Shown here: in pieces, positions 16,365-25,301 of the stretch | Position numbering within the stretch: position 1 is the first letter of the stretch | How the letters are laid out: each line of letters opens with the position of its first letter | Assembly: GCA_034111085.1 (NCBI GenBank) | Contig: JAWUXZ010000034.1 | Span: 1-64,000, forward strand | Direction: 5' to 3' | DNA length: 64,000 bases | Origin: Dinoroseobacter sp034111085 | GTDB taxonomy: Bacteria; Pseudomonadota; Alphaproteobacteria; Rhodobacterales; Rhodobacteraceae | The notes under the pieces: model-generated | Told to the model about the DNA's origin: nothing | What the model saw: only the letters and a program-made list of their open reading frames with translations | Database searches by the model: none | Made by a program: the position numbers and the translations under genes

Positions 16365-17770
16365 TACATCATCTCCCGCACGTCGGTTAACCGACCTGTA
16401 AGTGCCGCAGCCGCAGCCATGCCCGGCGACACGAGGTGCGTGCGGCCCCTATAGCCCTGACGTCCCTCGAAATTTCGGTTGGACGTGGACACGCAACGCT
16501 CGCCCTCGGCCAATTGATCAGGGTTCATCGCAAGGCACATCGAACACCCGGCCAGTCGCCATTCAAACCCGGCCTCCTTAAAGATATCGGCCAAGCCTTC
16601 TTCCTCGGCTTGGGCGCGCACAAGACCCGATCCCGGCACGATCATTGCGCGCAGACCTTCCTTGATCTTCTTACCCTTCAGGATCGTGGCCGCAGCGCGC
16701 AGATCCTCGATCCGGCCATTGGTGCACGACCCAATGAAGACGGTATCAATCTCAATATCTGTCAGCTTTTGACCCGGTGTCAGCCCCATATAATCGAGCG
16801 AGCGTTGCGCCGCCCCGACCTTGCCGCCTTCGAAATCGGAAGCAGCAGGCACAACGGCTGTGATCGGCAGAACATCCTCGGGCGAGGTGCCCCATGTCAC
16901 GACAGGTGCAATATCTTCGCCCTTCATGGTCACAACCATATCCCAAGCCGCGTCATCATCCGTATAAAGCGTCTTCCACCATGCAACAGCGGCTTCCCAC
17001 TGCGCACCTTTCGGCGCATGCGGGCGACCCATGCAATAGTCATAGGTCTTCTGGTCGGGCGCGATGATGCCCGCGCGCGCACCGCCTTCGATGGCCATGT
17101 TGCAGACGGTCATGCGACCTTCCATCGAAAGATCGCGAATCGCCTCGCCGCAATATTCGATGACATAGCCGGTGCCGCCCGCGGTGCCGGTCCTGCCAAT
17201 CACCGACATGGTGATGTCCTTGGCAGTGACGCCCGGCGCAAGTTTGCCAGTAATCTCCACCTTCATATTCTTCGACTTCTTCTGAATCAGCGTTTGGGTT
17301 GCCAGAACATGCTCGACTTCAGATGTGCCGATCCCGTGGGCCAAAGCGCCGAACGCGCCGTGGGTTGCGGTGTGAGAATCCCCACACACCACAGTCATAC
17401 CTGGAAGTGTCCAACCCTGCTCGGGGCCAACGATATGCACGATGCCCTGACGGATGTCAGACACTGGATAGTAGTGAATGCCGAATTCCTTGGCGTTCTT
17501 GTCGAGGGCGGCCACCTGAATGCGGCTGTCCTCGGTCATGTTCGCGGGATCGTTGCGCCCCGGCGTGGTCGGGACGTTGTGATCGGGCACCGCGATTGTC
17601 TTGTCGGGTGCGCGCACAGTGCGTCCGGTCAGGCGCAGCCCCTCAAAGGCCTGCGGCGAGGTCACTTCGTGGACCAGATGGCGGTCGATATACAGCAAGC
17701 AGGTGCCATCGTCGGCCTCGTGGGCCAAATGGGCATCCCAGATTTTGTCATAGAGCGTCTTAGGGGACAT
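16364..17770 (-). CDS. leuC: 3-isopropylmalate dehydratase large subunit
   Basis: 468 residues, full length. The aconitase-superfamily 4Fe-4S ligands are visible in FIGSCTNGR and GCSMCLAMNPD, with VCGDSHTATHGAFG upstream. With LeuD it forms the cytoplasmic isomerase of the leucine pathway. GGAGAGG precedes ATG 17770. A 681-base non-coding region lies upstream, long enough for a regulated leader, but I found no leucine-rich leader peptide there. Confidence 0.97.
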   Translation of the reverse strand: MSPKTLYDKIWDAHLAHEADDGTCLLYIDRHLVHEVTSPQAFEGLRLTGRTVRAPDKTIAVPDHNVPTTPGRNDPANMTEDSRIQVAALDKNAKEFGIHYYPVSDIRQGIVHIVGPEQGWTLPGMTVVCGDSHTATHGAFGALAHGIGTSEVEHVLATQTLIQKKSKNMKVEITGKLAPGVTAKDITMSVIGRTGTAGGTGYVIEYCGEAIRDLSMEGRMTVCNMAIEGGARAGIIAPDQKTYDYCMGRPHAPKGAQWEAAVAWWKTLYTDDDAAWDMVVTMKGEDIAPVVTWGTSPEDVLPITAVVPAASDFEGGKVGAAQRSLDYMGLTPGQKLTDIEIDTVFIGSCTNGRIEDLRAAATILKGKKIKEGLRAMIVPGSGLVRAQAEEEGLADIFKEAGFEWRLAGCSMCLAMNPDQLAEGERCVSTSNRNFEGRQGYRGRTHLVSPGMAAAAALTGRLTDVREMM

Positions 17771-18451
17771 GGGGGTCCTCTCCGATTTTGGGTGATGTCT
17801 TTAGGTGAAGCGTGTCGCCAAACGGACGACGGATCGGTGGCGTTATAGTCGCGCAAGGACCGAGCGCGCGGCCCCGAAAAAGCGCCAAGGCAAACGGGCG
17901 CGGTCACCGATGTTGAATACGGGTGTCATGCGAGAGCCATAGCGCGCAGGGACAAGGCGATCAAGAGCCGCGATACATGATCCAAACGCTGCGGTATGGC
18001 GAAGATGAGCCGAACAATGTGGCAGCCCCATGATCCGATGTACTTACCTTGCGTTGGTTGCTGCCATGTTTGCCGCCCGCTCGGGGTTGTGCACCTGTCC
18101 AGAGCTGCCGTGCGGTTTGTCGCAACAAAGGCTGAGCAGCATCCGGTAGACCGATTCTCTGGCCGGTGCGCAGACGAGAAATTGGCGCAATGCGGTGCTC
18201 AATAGCGGGCAGCACCGGATGCGATGGGTTTCAGCGTGCAAGGCTCGCCAACCCATCACTACTATGACAGCCCGTTCACCCCGCAGCGACGTCGTCGCAA
18301 CAAGGTGAATTGAAAATTGGCTAAATATCTGTTATAATTAGTCATTCATAGGCTTTTCGGGCCAAATCGGCATTTGCCTGTTGCTAATTGGCACCTTGCC
18401 TGAGCGGTGCTTGGCGTGTTCGCGCCGCTAAGGGCGACCTGACATTGAGAT
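17771..18451. other. Long intergenic region between divergent leuC and rsfS
   Basis: 681 bases. The right part holds a strong plus-strand promoter (18310-18338) and the leader of rsfS, which contains short inverted repeats such as GCCAA/TTGGC around 18362-18392. The left part should hold the leuC promoter. Short open frames exist, for example minus-strand ATG 17932 giving about 28 residues (MTPVFNIGDRARLPWRFFG at its start), but none shows enough support to call a gene. No tRNA, small RNA or mobile-element remnant was recognised. Confidence 0.5.
18310..18338 (+). promoter_or_regulatory. Sigma-70-type promoter for the rsfS operon
   Basis: TTGAAA (18310-18315) and TATAAT (18333-18338) are separated by exactly 17 bases in an AT-rich patch that stands out from the GC-rich surroundings. 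It points toward rsfS, leaving a leader of roughly 105 bases. This is the best match to a consensus housekeeping promoter that I noticed in the window. Confidence 0.8.
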
Positions 18452-18931
18452 TTGCCCATCACGGTGCTAAATATACCAGATCCCAGCGCCGGGGACGTGC
18501 GGCGCTTTGCTGAGGAGGACAGAATTCTGTCTCAAATAGCGACTACGGTCGAGGCTGACACAGCCAACAATAGCGGCCGTATCATCAAAACAGACGTGAG
18601 CAGCGAAGTTCTGCGCGATCTGATTGTGGACATCTTGAACGACGCCAAAGCCGAAGAGCTTGTGACGATCGATCTGCAAGGCAAAACAGCCATGGCAGAT
18701 TATATGATCGTTTGCTCCGGCCGCTCGTCGCGTCAGGTGGCCGGTATGGCGGATCGCGTGTCTGAAGGCTTGAAGGCCGAGTTGGACCGCTTTTGTAAGA
18801 TGGAGGGCAAGACGCAAGGCGACTGGGTCCTCATCGATACAGGCGACGTGGTGGTGCATGTGTTCCGCCCCGAAGTGCGCGACTTCTACCAGCTCGAGAA
18901 AATGTGGATGTCGCCGCCCGAACAAGCGTAA
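18452..18931 (+). CDS. rsfS: Ribosome silencing factor RsfS
   Basis: RsfS binds ribosomal protein L14 and blocks subunit joining under starvation. The conserved core is clear from KAEELVTIDL through MIVCSGRSSRQVAGMA, GDWVLIDTGDVVVHVF and YQLEKMW. Read from TTG 18452 the protein has 159 residues, longer at the N-terminus than usual. Candidate starts are TTG 18452, GTG 18497 and GTG 18596. The best Shine-Dalgarno, GAGGAGG at 18512-18518, points instead to a non-standard ATT (18524) or CTG (18527). No ATG is available. It heads the block with rlmH 12 bases downstream. Confidence 0.88.
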   Translation: MPITVLNIPDPSAGDVRRFAEEDRILSQIATTVEADTANNSGRIIKTDVSSEVLRDLIVDILNDAKAEELVTIDLQGKTAMADYMIVCSGRSSRQVAGMADRVSEGLKAELDRFCKMEGKTQGDWVLIDTGDVVVHVFRPEVRDFYQLEKMWMSPPEQA

Positions 18932-18943
18932 CGGCGGCCTCGG

Positions 18944-19414
18944 TTGAAGCTGACCCTCTGCGTTGTCGGCCGCCTTCGGGCTGGGCCGGAAAAAGAGCTC
19001 ATCGACGACTATCTGACACGGTTTGACCGGACCGGGCGCGCGCTCGGCCTCGGTCCTGTGCGCGTGGTCGAGGTTGAGGATCGCAAGGGTGGCGGAATGG
19101 CGGCAGAAGCTGCGTTGCTGCGCAAGGCGATCCCGTCTGGTGCTGCAATTATAGCACTCGACGAGCGCGGCAAAGTTATGCCCTCGCCGAAGTTTGCCGC
19201 GCGCCTCGCCGATTTTCGCGATGCCGGGCGTAGCGAGGTCGCACTTGTGATCGGTGGTGCTGATGGGATTGACCCTTCGTTGCGCACGCAGGCTGATCTT
19301 GCCCTGAGTTTCGGCGCGATGGTTTGGCCGCATATGCTGGTGCGCGTGATGCTGGCCGAGCAACTTTACCGCGCCGTTTCCATTCTGGCCGGAAGCCCGT
19401 ATCACCGCGAATAA
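18944..19414 (+). CDS. rlmH: 23S rRNA (pseudouridine1915-N3)-methyltransferase
   Basis: 156 residues, SPOUT family, which knots its C-terminus to bind SAM and methylates pseudouridine 1915 in helix 69. IALDERGK, the IGGADG loop and the C-terminal segments LSFGAMVWPHML and LAGSPYHRE are diagnostic. The start is TTG 18944. The pairing rsfS-rlmH is widespread in bacteria, which supports both calls. Confidence 0.95.
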   Translation: MKLTLCVVGRLRAGPEKELIDDYLTRFDRTGRALGLGPVRVVEVEDRKGGGMAAEAALLRKAIPSGAAIIALDERGKVMPSPKFAARLADFRDAGRSEVALVIGGADGIDPSLRTQADLALSFGAMVWPHMLVRVMLAEQLYRAVSILAGSPYHRE

Positions 19415-19438
19415 CAAATGACCGCGAGGAGAGCCCCA

Positions 19439-20956
19439 ATGCCTGTCCCCAAACCCGTTGTCCTGTGCATCCTAGATGGTTGGGGTCTGAACCCCGACAT
19501 AAGCGCCAACGCCCCCGTCTTGGCTGATACGCCTAATATGGACCGGCTGATGGTGAGCTGTCCCAACGCGACGCTGATCACGCACGGCCCCGATGTGGGT
19601 TTGCCGCGCGGGCAGATGGGCAATTCGGAAGTTGGACATACCAATATAGGTGCGGGACGTGTCGTGGCGATGGACCTCGGCCAGATTGATCTGGCGATTG
19701 AGGAAGGCACGTTTCAGACGGAACCTGCCCTAACCCAATTCATTCAGACCTTGAAAGCCAATGGCGGCGCAGCGCATCTGATGGGCGTCGTCTCCGACGG
19801 GGGCGTGCATGGGCATATCGTCCATCTGCTCGCCGCCGCAAAGACCATTGCCGAGGCGGGCGTGCCAGTCGTGATCCACGCAATCACGGATGGGCGCGAT
19901 GTGGCACCAAACTCTGCCAAAGGCTTCATCACCGAACTGTCGGAGAATCTACCCAAGGGCGCGCGTATTGGCACTGTCATTGGGCGTTATTGGGCGATGG
20001 ATCGTGACAATCGATGGGACCGCGTTGCCCGTGCGTTCGGCGCGATGGCCAACGGGCAGGGCGAGGCTGCGTCTACTGCGGTGCATGCGGTCGAGATGTC
20101 TTATGCGAAATCCGAAATGGATGAATTTGTCGCCCCCACGGTCATTGAAGGCTACGCGGGAATGCACGCTGGTGATGGCCTTTTTTGCCTAAATTTCCGC
20201 GCCGACCGTGCCCGCGAAATCCTCGCGGCCTTCGGTGCGCCGGACTTCGACGGCTTCGAGATGACGCGCCCAGACCTGAGCGTGATGCTCGGTCTGGTCA
20301 ATTACTCCGAGGCGCATAGCACCTACATGCAAACCGTGTTTCCGAAACGCAAGTTGACCAACACACTTGGCCATTGGGCCGCGATCCATGGCAAGACCCA
20401 GTTCCGTCTGGCAGAGACCGAGAAATATCCGCACGTGACCTTCTTCCTGAACGGTGGTCAGGAAACACCCGAGGATGGTGAAGACCGGTTCATGCCCAAA
20501 AGCCCTGCGGTTGCCACCTATGATCTTCAGCCAGAGATGTCAGCGGCCGAAGTCACCGACAAGTTCGTCGAGGCGGTCCAGCACGGCTATGACCTGATCG
20601 TGGTGAATTATGCCAACCCCGATATGGTCGGGCATACCGGCGATCTGGAGGCTGCAAAAGCAGCCTGCACTGCCGTCGATACCGGGCTTGGCAAGGTGCT
20701 GACAGCGCTTGAGATTGCAGGCGGTGCGATGGTTATCTGCGCCGATCACGGCAATTGCGAAACGATGATCGATCCGGTGACCGGCGGGCCGCATACTGCA
20801 CATACGCTCAACCCGGTTCCGGTGATCCTTGTCGGGGGCCCACAGGGTGCGCGTTTGCGCGATGGACGCCTCGCCGATCTGGCACCGACGTTGCTGGAGT
20901 TGATGGCGGTGGATCTACCACCGGAAATGACCGGTCAGAGCCTCATTCAAAAATGA
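19439..20956 (+). CDS. gpmI: 2,3-bisphosphoglycerate-independent phosphoglycerate mutase
   Basis: 505 residues. Glycolytic and gluconeogenic interconversion of 3- and 2-phosphoglycerate with two manganese ions. LCILDGWG at the N-terminus supplies a metal ligand, the nucleophile is S63 in GNSEVGHTNIGAGR, and later motifs ICADHGNCE and HTAHTLNPVP are family marks. I chose ATG 19439, which follows GAGGAG at good spacing, over ATG 19418. Its TGA overlaps the envC-like ATG. Confidence 0.96.
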   Translation: MPVPKPVVLCILDGWGLNPDISANAPVLADTPNMDRLMVSCPNATLITHGPDVGLPRGQMGNSEVGHTNIGAGRVVAMDLGQIDLAIEEGTFQTEPALTQFIQTLKANGGAAHLMGVVSDGGVHGHIVHLLAAAKTIAEAGVPVVIHAITDGRDVAPNSAKGFITELSENLPKGARIGTVIGRYWAMDRDNRWDRVARAFGAMANGQGEAASTAVHAVEMSYAKSEMDEFVAPTVIEGYAGMHAGDGLFCLNFRADRAREILAAFGAPDFDGFEMTRPDLSVMLGLVNYSEAHSTYMQTVFPKRKLTNTLGHWAAIHGKTQFRLAETEKYPHVTFFLNGGQETPEDGEDRFMPKSPAVATYDLQPEMSAAEVTDKFVEAVQHGYDLIVVNYANPDMVGHTGDLEAAKAACTAVDTGLGKVLTALEIAGGAMVICADHGNCETMIDPVTGGPHTAHTLNPVPVILVGGPQGARLRDGRLADLAPTLLELMAVDLPPEMTGQSLIQK

Positions 20957-22047
20957 TCCGTGCGCTCTGCCTCTGTTTTCTAATCAGCGCGACCTCGGTG
21001 CAGGCCAATCCTGTGGCTGAAGCGGAAGCTGCGGTGGCCGAGTTGCAGGCGGCGGCAAACGCTTTGGCGGCGGCGGACACGGCCGAAGACCGCATCGCCT
21101 CGCTTACCCAAACCGTGCGCGCCTATGAGGCTGGGCTGAGCGCGCTCCGTGCGGGAACGCGCCAAGCCGAAATCCGCGCCCGGGTGATTGAGACACGCTT
21201 GACGCAAGACGAGGCCAAGCTGGGCGATCTGCTCGCTGCGCTGCAAATCATCCAACGCACCCCCGCGCAGGTCTTGCTGATCCATCCGTCTGGTCCTATC
21301 GGCAGCGCGCGCGCGGGCATGATGGTGGCTGAACTGACGCCCGGATTGCAGGCTCAAGCCGACGCGCTGCGCCGCGATTTCGAGGATCTGACGCTAATCA
21401 GGCAAACCCAAGACGCCGCCCTGACCCAACTCCAAACCGGGCTAACAGGCGCGCAAACTGCCCGCACAGCACTTGCCACGGCGATGTCCGAGCGCGAAGG
21501 CGTGCCCCCTGCGCAGCCCGACCGCGCGATGTTACAGGCGCTTTTGCAGAGCAGTGACAGTCTTTCGACGTTTGCGGTGGGTCTCGGTGGCCTCGACCAG
21601 CTCCCGACGCCTTCACAGAATTTTGCAGACCTGCGTGGCGCGCTGCCTTGGCCTGCAAAAGGGACACGTCTGCGCGGATTTAACGAGGCTGATCAGGCTG
21701 GTATCACCCGTCCGGGCCTCGTTCTGGCCGTAAGCGCTGGCGCTTTGGTGACCGCACCCGTGGCTGCGACCGTGCGATATGCGGGGCCACTGTTGGATTA
21801 TGGTAACGTGATCGTGCTGGAACCAGAGGCGCGCTACCTGTTGATCATCGCAGGGTTAGGGACAGTATTCATAAGAACCGGAGATATTCCCGACGCTGGA
21901 GCGCCTTTGGGCCTTATTGCAGGCCAAGCGGTGCTCAATATCGGGATTGATGGTGGTCAAACGCGGCGTGAAACGCTTTATTTGGAACTCAGGCAGAACC
22001 AGCAACCGCTAGACCCGGCTGGATGGTTCGTGAACGACGAGGATTGA
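20953..22047 (+). CDS. EnvC-like murein hydrolase activator with degenerate LytM domain
   Basis: 364 residues with an N-terminal signal peptide ending near VQANP, a long Ala-rich coiled coil at about 20-210, and a C-terminal M23/LytM-like domain. The zinc-binding HxxxD and HxH residues of active M23 peptidases are not visible, as expected for EnvC-type proteins that activate amidases at the division site rather than cutting peptidoglycan. It starts at ATG 20953, overlapping the gpmI stop (ATGA), and is followed by ctpA. The combination envC-ctpA is common in alphaproteobacteria. Confidence 0.85.
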   Translation: MIRALCLCFLISATSVQANPVAEAEAAVAELQAAANALAAADTAEDRIASLTQTVRAYEAGLSALRAGTRQAEIRARVIETRLTQDEAKLGDLLAALQIIQRTPAQVLLIHPSGPIGSARAGMMVAELTPGLQAQADALRRDFEDLTLIRQTQDAALTQLQTGLTGAQTARTALATAMSEREGVPPAQPDRAMLQALLQSSDSLSTFAVGLGGLDQLPTPSQNFADLRGALPWPAKGTRLRGFNEADQAGITRPGLVLAVSAGALVTAPVAATVRYAGPLLDYGNVIVLEPEARYLLIIAGLGTVFIRTGDIPDAGAPLGLIAGQAVLNIGIDGGQTRRETLYLELRQNQQPLDPAGWFVNDED

Positions 22048-22052
22048 GGCAG

Positions 22053-23390
22053 ATGCAAAGATATATTGTAGCCGCGCTGGGCGGTACGCTGGCGGGCGCA
22101 TTGATGGTCACGCAAATCGCAGGCCCACTTGTGGCGCAGGAAAGCTCGCGCCAAGCTTCCGTTTACGAGCAGCTTGATCTGTTTGGCGACATTTTTGAGC
22201 GTATCCGCTCGCAATATGTCGAAGAGGTTGAAGATGCCGATCTGATCGAGGCGGCTATCAACGGCATGCTGACATCGCTCGATCCGCATTCGAGCTATCT
22301 TCCGCCCGACAATTTCGACGACATGCGCGTCCAAACCCGTGGTCAATTCGGGGGCCTCGGGATCGAGGTGACCCAAGAAGAGGGCTTCGTGAAGGTCGTC
22401 ACGCCCATGGATGACACCCCAGCGTTCAATGCCGGGGTCGAGGCAGGCGATTTCATCACCCATGTCGATAGCCAGTCGGTGCTTGGCCTGACCCTGAACG
22501 ATGCCGTCGATATGATGCGCGGCGAGGTCGGGTCCGAGATCATCATCACAGTTGTGCGCGAAGGCATGGACGAGCCGTTCGACATCTCCATCATCCGCGA
22601 CGTAATCCGGCTGACTGCCGTGCGCGCACGCACCGAAAGCAATGCGGTCGTGATGCGGATCACTACTTTCAACGACCAGACCTACCCCAACCTCGCCGAT
22701 GGTCTGCAAGAACAGATCGCTTCGCTGGGTGGGATCGATAACGTCGATGGTGTCATCCTCGATATGCGTAACAATCCGGGCGGTCTTCTCAACCAGGCAA
22801 TTCGGGTGTCGGATGCGTTCCTGAACGAAGGCGAAATCGTCTCCACCCGTGGTCGTGACCCTCAAGATGGCGAGCGATTCAATGCGGTCGAAGGCGATCT
22901 GGCCCAAGGCAAGCCCATCGTTGTTTTGATCAACGGCGGGTCTGCATCTGCGTCCGAGATCGTTGCCGGTGCTTTGCAAGATCACCGCCGCGCGATTGTC
23001 ATCGGGACCAAGAGCTTCGGCAAAGGCTCGGTGCAATCGGTCATTCCGCTGCGTGGGGATGGTGCCATGCGCCTGACCACGGCGCGGTATTACACGCCGT
23101 CGGGCCGGTCGATCCAAGCGCTGGGCATCTCGCCCGACATCGTTGTGCAGCAACCGCCACGCCGCGATCCTGAAGCCGAGGCTGAGATCGAGGAAGCACC
23201 ACAGCGCCGATCCGAGGCTGGCCTGCGCGGAGCACTCGACAACGATTCGATGACCGAAGCGCAGCGCGAGCAGGCTCTGGAAGAGCAAGAGCGCGCAGCC
23301 GAAGTCGCCGAATTGCGTCTAGAGGATTACCAATTGGCCTATGCCATCGATATCCTCAAAGGGCTGAATGCACTTGGCCCGCAAAACTAA
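22053..23390 (+). CDS. ctpA: Carboxy-terminal processing protease (S41)
   Basis: 445 residues. An N-terminal signal sequence (cleavage near VAQES) sends it to the periplasm; a PDZ domain lies at about 95-170 and the S41 domain follows. The catalytic Ser299 in GGSASASEI and Lys324 in SFGKGS are spaced 25 residues apart, as in Tsp. After residue 370 comes an acidic, Ala/Glu-rich tail. ATG 22053 has GAGG just upstream. It probably acts with the EnvC-like neighbour in wall remodelling or processes C-termini of envelope proteins. Its 3' end overlaps rppH by 23 bases. Confidence 0.94.
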   Translation: MQRYIVAALGGTLAGALMVTQIAGPLVAQESSRQASVYEQLDLFGDIFERIRSQYVEEVEDADLIEAAINGMLTSLDPHSSYLPPDNFDDMRVQTRGQFGGLGIEVTQEEGFVKVVTPMDDTPAFNAGVEAGDFITHVDSQSVLGLTLNDAVDMMRGEVGSEIIITVVREGMDEPFDISIIRDVIRLTAVRARTESNAVVMRITTFNDQTYPNLADGLQEQIASLGGIDNVDGVILDMRNNPGGLLNQAIRVSDAFLNEGEIVSTRGRDPQDGERFNAVEGDLAQGKPIVVLINGGSASASEIVAGALQDHRRAIVIGTKSFGKGSVQSVIPLRGDGAMRLTTARYYTPSGRSIQALGISPDIVVQQPPRRDPEAEAEIEEAPQRRSEAGLRGALDNDSMTEAQREQALEEQERAAEVAELRLEDYQLAYAIDILKGLNALGPQN

Positions 23391-23880
23391 GCTAAGCGCT
23401 GCTGAAATCGCAGCACTTCCCTACCGCAAATGCGTTGGTGTGGTTCTGGCCAATGGTCAGGGCCACATCTTTGCGGCTCAACGCATCGATAGCCCGGTAT
23501 CGAATCCCGCGTGGCAAATGCCTCAAGGCGGGATCGATCCGGGCGAGAGCGTAGAGCAAGCCGGTTTCCGAGAACTGTGCGAAGAAACTGGCGTGACGGC
23601 GGATAAAGCAGATCTGGTGGCGGTGCACGACGCGTGGCTGGCGTATGATTTGCCGCATGATCTGGTCGGCAAAATCTGGAGCGGCAAGTATCGTGGACAA
23701 GAGCAACAATGGGTTCTGATGCGGTTCAAAGGCGTGGACGCAGACATTGATATCGGCGGAGAGCACCGCGAGTTCTCAGCATGGGCGTGGAAATCGCCCG
23801 CAGAGGTGCTCGAAGGCATCGTGCCGTTCAAGCGCGAGGTTTATGCAGCAGTGTTCAAGGCGTTTGAGGGTCAGATATGA
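23368..23880 (+). CDS. rppH: RNA pyrophosphohydrolase (Nudix)
   Basis: 170 residues. The Nudix box runs from G54 to V76 with the pattern GGIDPGE ... RELCEETGV, preceded by WQMPQGG, the RppH-type lead-in. The enzyme removes pyrophosphate from 5' ends of RNA and starts mRNA decay. YRKCVGVVL and the W-x-K-Y-R-G-Q-E segment also fit RppH/NudH. Start ATG 23368 lies inside the end of ctpA. Confidence 0.94.
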   Translation: MHLARKTKLSAAEIAALPYRKCVGVVLANGQGHIFAAQRIDSPVSNPAWQMPQGGIDPGESVEQAGFRELCEETGVTADKADLVAVHDAWLAYDLPHDLVGKIWSGKYRGQEQQWVLMRFKGVDADIDIGGEHREFSAWAWKSPAEVLEGIVPFKREVYAAVFKAFEGQI

Positions 23881-24353
23881 TCCGGCTTTCGCTTCTTCTG
23901 ACAATGATCGGCCAGCCTGCTCTGGCGCTCTCTTGCTTGCCTTACGGCGCGCAAGACAGTTGGGTCGAGGCAAGTGCTGCGGCCGAGCGCTATGTCGTTG
24001 TCTCAGGCGAGTTCAGTCTGACATCGACCACGCCGCCACGCCCGGCTCCTGAGGTTCGCGAGCCGTCTATTGTCGTGCCGCAGACGCAGACTTATCACGC
24101 GCGGTTCGAGGGCAAAGCATGGGCCAACGGCAGCTTCTCGCGCGCCATCACCGGCCAAGCGAACATCACTGTCAATTGTATCGCGCAATGGTGTGGGAAC
24201 TTGCCCAAAGGACCGTGGGTCGTGTTTCTGCGCGAAGACGACAATGGCGGGTATGAAACTGAGACCGGGCCATGCGGGGGCAGGATTTATGCTGACACTC
24301 CGAATGTTCGTGGGGCAATCAGGTCCTGCGCCTCTGGTGGTGCTTGCCAATAG
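23877..24353 (+). CDS. Small secreted protein of unknown function
   Basis: 158 residues with a signal peptide of about 18 residues (MIRLSLLLTMIGQPALALS). Six cysteines remain in the mature part, in line with disulfides in the periplasm, among them a CIAQWC pair and a C-terminal CxxxxxC near the end. I recognise no named family. Its start overlaps the rppH stop (ATGA), so it is probably the last gene of the operon. Confidence 0.65.
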   Translation: MIRLSLLLTMIGQPALALSCLPYGAQDSWVEASAAAERYVVVSGEFSLTSTTPPRPAPEVREPSIVVPQTQTYHARFEGKAWANGSFSRAITGQANITVNCIAQWCGNLPKGPWVVFLREDDNGGYETETGPCGGRIYADTPNVRGAIRSCASGGACQ

Positions 24354-24416
24354 ATTGCGGACATGGTGCTGCAGTAGCCCCTTTCGCCTCGCGCGCAGTC
24401 CCGTTAAACGCCGCCT

Positions 24417-25271
24417 ATGGGACAAAAACTCGATACACGGGCCATCGGCCTTGACGTAGGCCTCTCGGCAACTGAATGGCTGACGGGCGCTGAAAATCTG
24501 CATTACGGTCTGTGGACCGGGCTTGAGGTCAACGCTGCTAATGTGGGCGCTGCCCAATCGGCTTATACTGACAAACTGTTCAAGCTGCTGCCCGAGGGCA
24601 AGTTGCGGATTCTCGACATCGGTGGCGGCGCAGGCGAGACGGCCAAGAAGCTGCTCGCGCTGGGCCACTCGGTCGATATCGTCGTGCCAAGTGCGTTTTT
24701 GGCAGACCGTTGCCGCGAGAACGCGCCGGGGGCCACAGTGCATGAGATGATGTTTGAGGATTTCGCCTCAGATAAGCCGTTCGACCTGTGCCTGTTTTCC
24801 GAAAGCTTCCAATACATCCCCATTGAGATTGCGCTGGATAAGGCCGCCACCCATGCGCCCGGCGGCCATATCATCGTGTCGGACTGCTTCCGGACGCCCG
24901 ATGGTGGCACCCAAGAAGGCCATAAACGCAAAGTCGGCGGCGGGCATCACGTCGCCAAATGGCGTGAGGTTCTGGCGGCGCGGCCGGGATTGGAAGCGCT
25001 AAGCGAGGAAGACATCACCGAGGCCGTAGCACCCTCGGTGGATGTGGAGCAGGAGTTTTTCTTGGTTTTTGGTCTAGCTTTGACGAGAATAGACGAGGAG
25101 CTGACCCGCAAAAAACCACGGGTTCGGTGGGTCTTGAACAAGATCCTCCGGCTGGTGCTGTCGCAAAAGGCCCGCACGCGGATTTTGCAGCGCATTACCG
25201 AGCGTACGCGTACTGCCGAGGCGTTTTGCACCTATAACCGCTACATGATGGCGAAATTCGCGGTGAAATAG
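24417..25271 (+). CDS. Class I SAM-dependent methyltransferase
   Basis: 284 residues. The SAM loop is ILDIGGGAGETAK at about 61-73, and FDLCLFSESFQYIP near 118-131 matches the post-motif II region of Methyltransf_11/23 proteins. The C-terminal 60 residues are basic. The substrate is unknown. It stands alone: 63 bases after the preceding gene and convergent with the PLP enzyme at 25302. Confidence 0.75.
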   Translation: MGQKLDTRAIGLDVGLSATEWLTGAENLHYGLWTGLEVNAANVGAAQSAYTDKLFKLLPEGKLRILDIGGGAGETAKKLLALGHSVDIVVPSAFLADRCRENAPGATVHEMMFEDFASDKPFDLCLFSESFQYIPIEIALDKAATHAPGGHIIVSDCFRTPDGGTQEGHKRKVGGGHHVAKWREVLAARPGLEALSEEDITEAVAPSVDVEQEFFLVFGLALTRIDEELTRKKPRVRWVLNKILRLVLSQKARTRILQRITERTRTAEAFCTYNRYMMAKFAVK

Positions 25272-25301
25272 GCGGGGCTGGTGGTGGACATCCTGCCCAC
25301 T

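Noticed and set aside
16436..17848. Long plus-strand open frame (about 470 codons) opposite leuC
   Set aside because: leuC on the minus strand has every expected motif. The antisense frame is rich in His, Arg and Gly with no domain, a typical shadow of a GC-rich gene.
17961..18259. Short minus-strand frames (60-85 codons) between leuC and rsfS
   Set aside because: They overlap each other in different frames, lack ribosome sites and show no domain; treated as non-coding.
21978..23288. Minus-strand open frame of about 436 codons opposite ctpA and the end of envC
   Set aside because: It is antisense to a gene with a complete S41 catalytic pair and PDZ domain, and shows no recognisable domain of its own.
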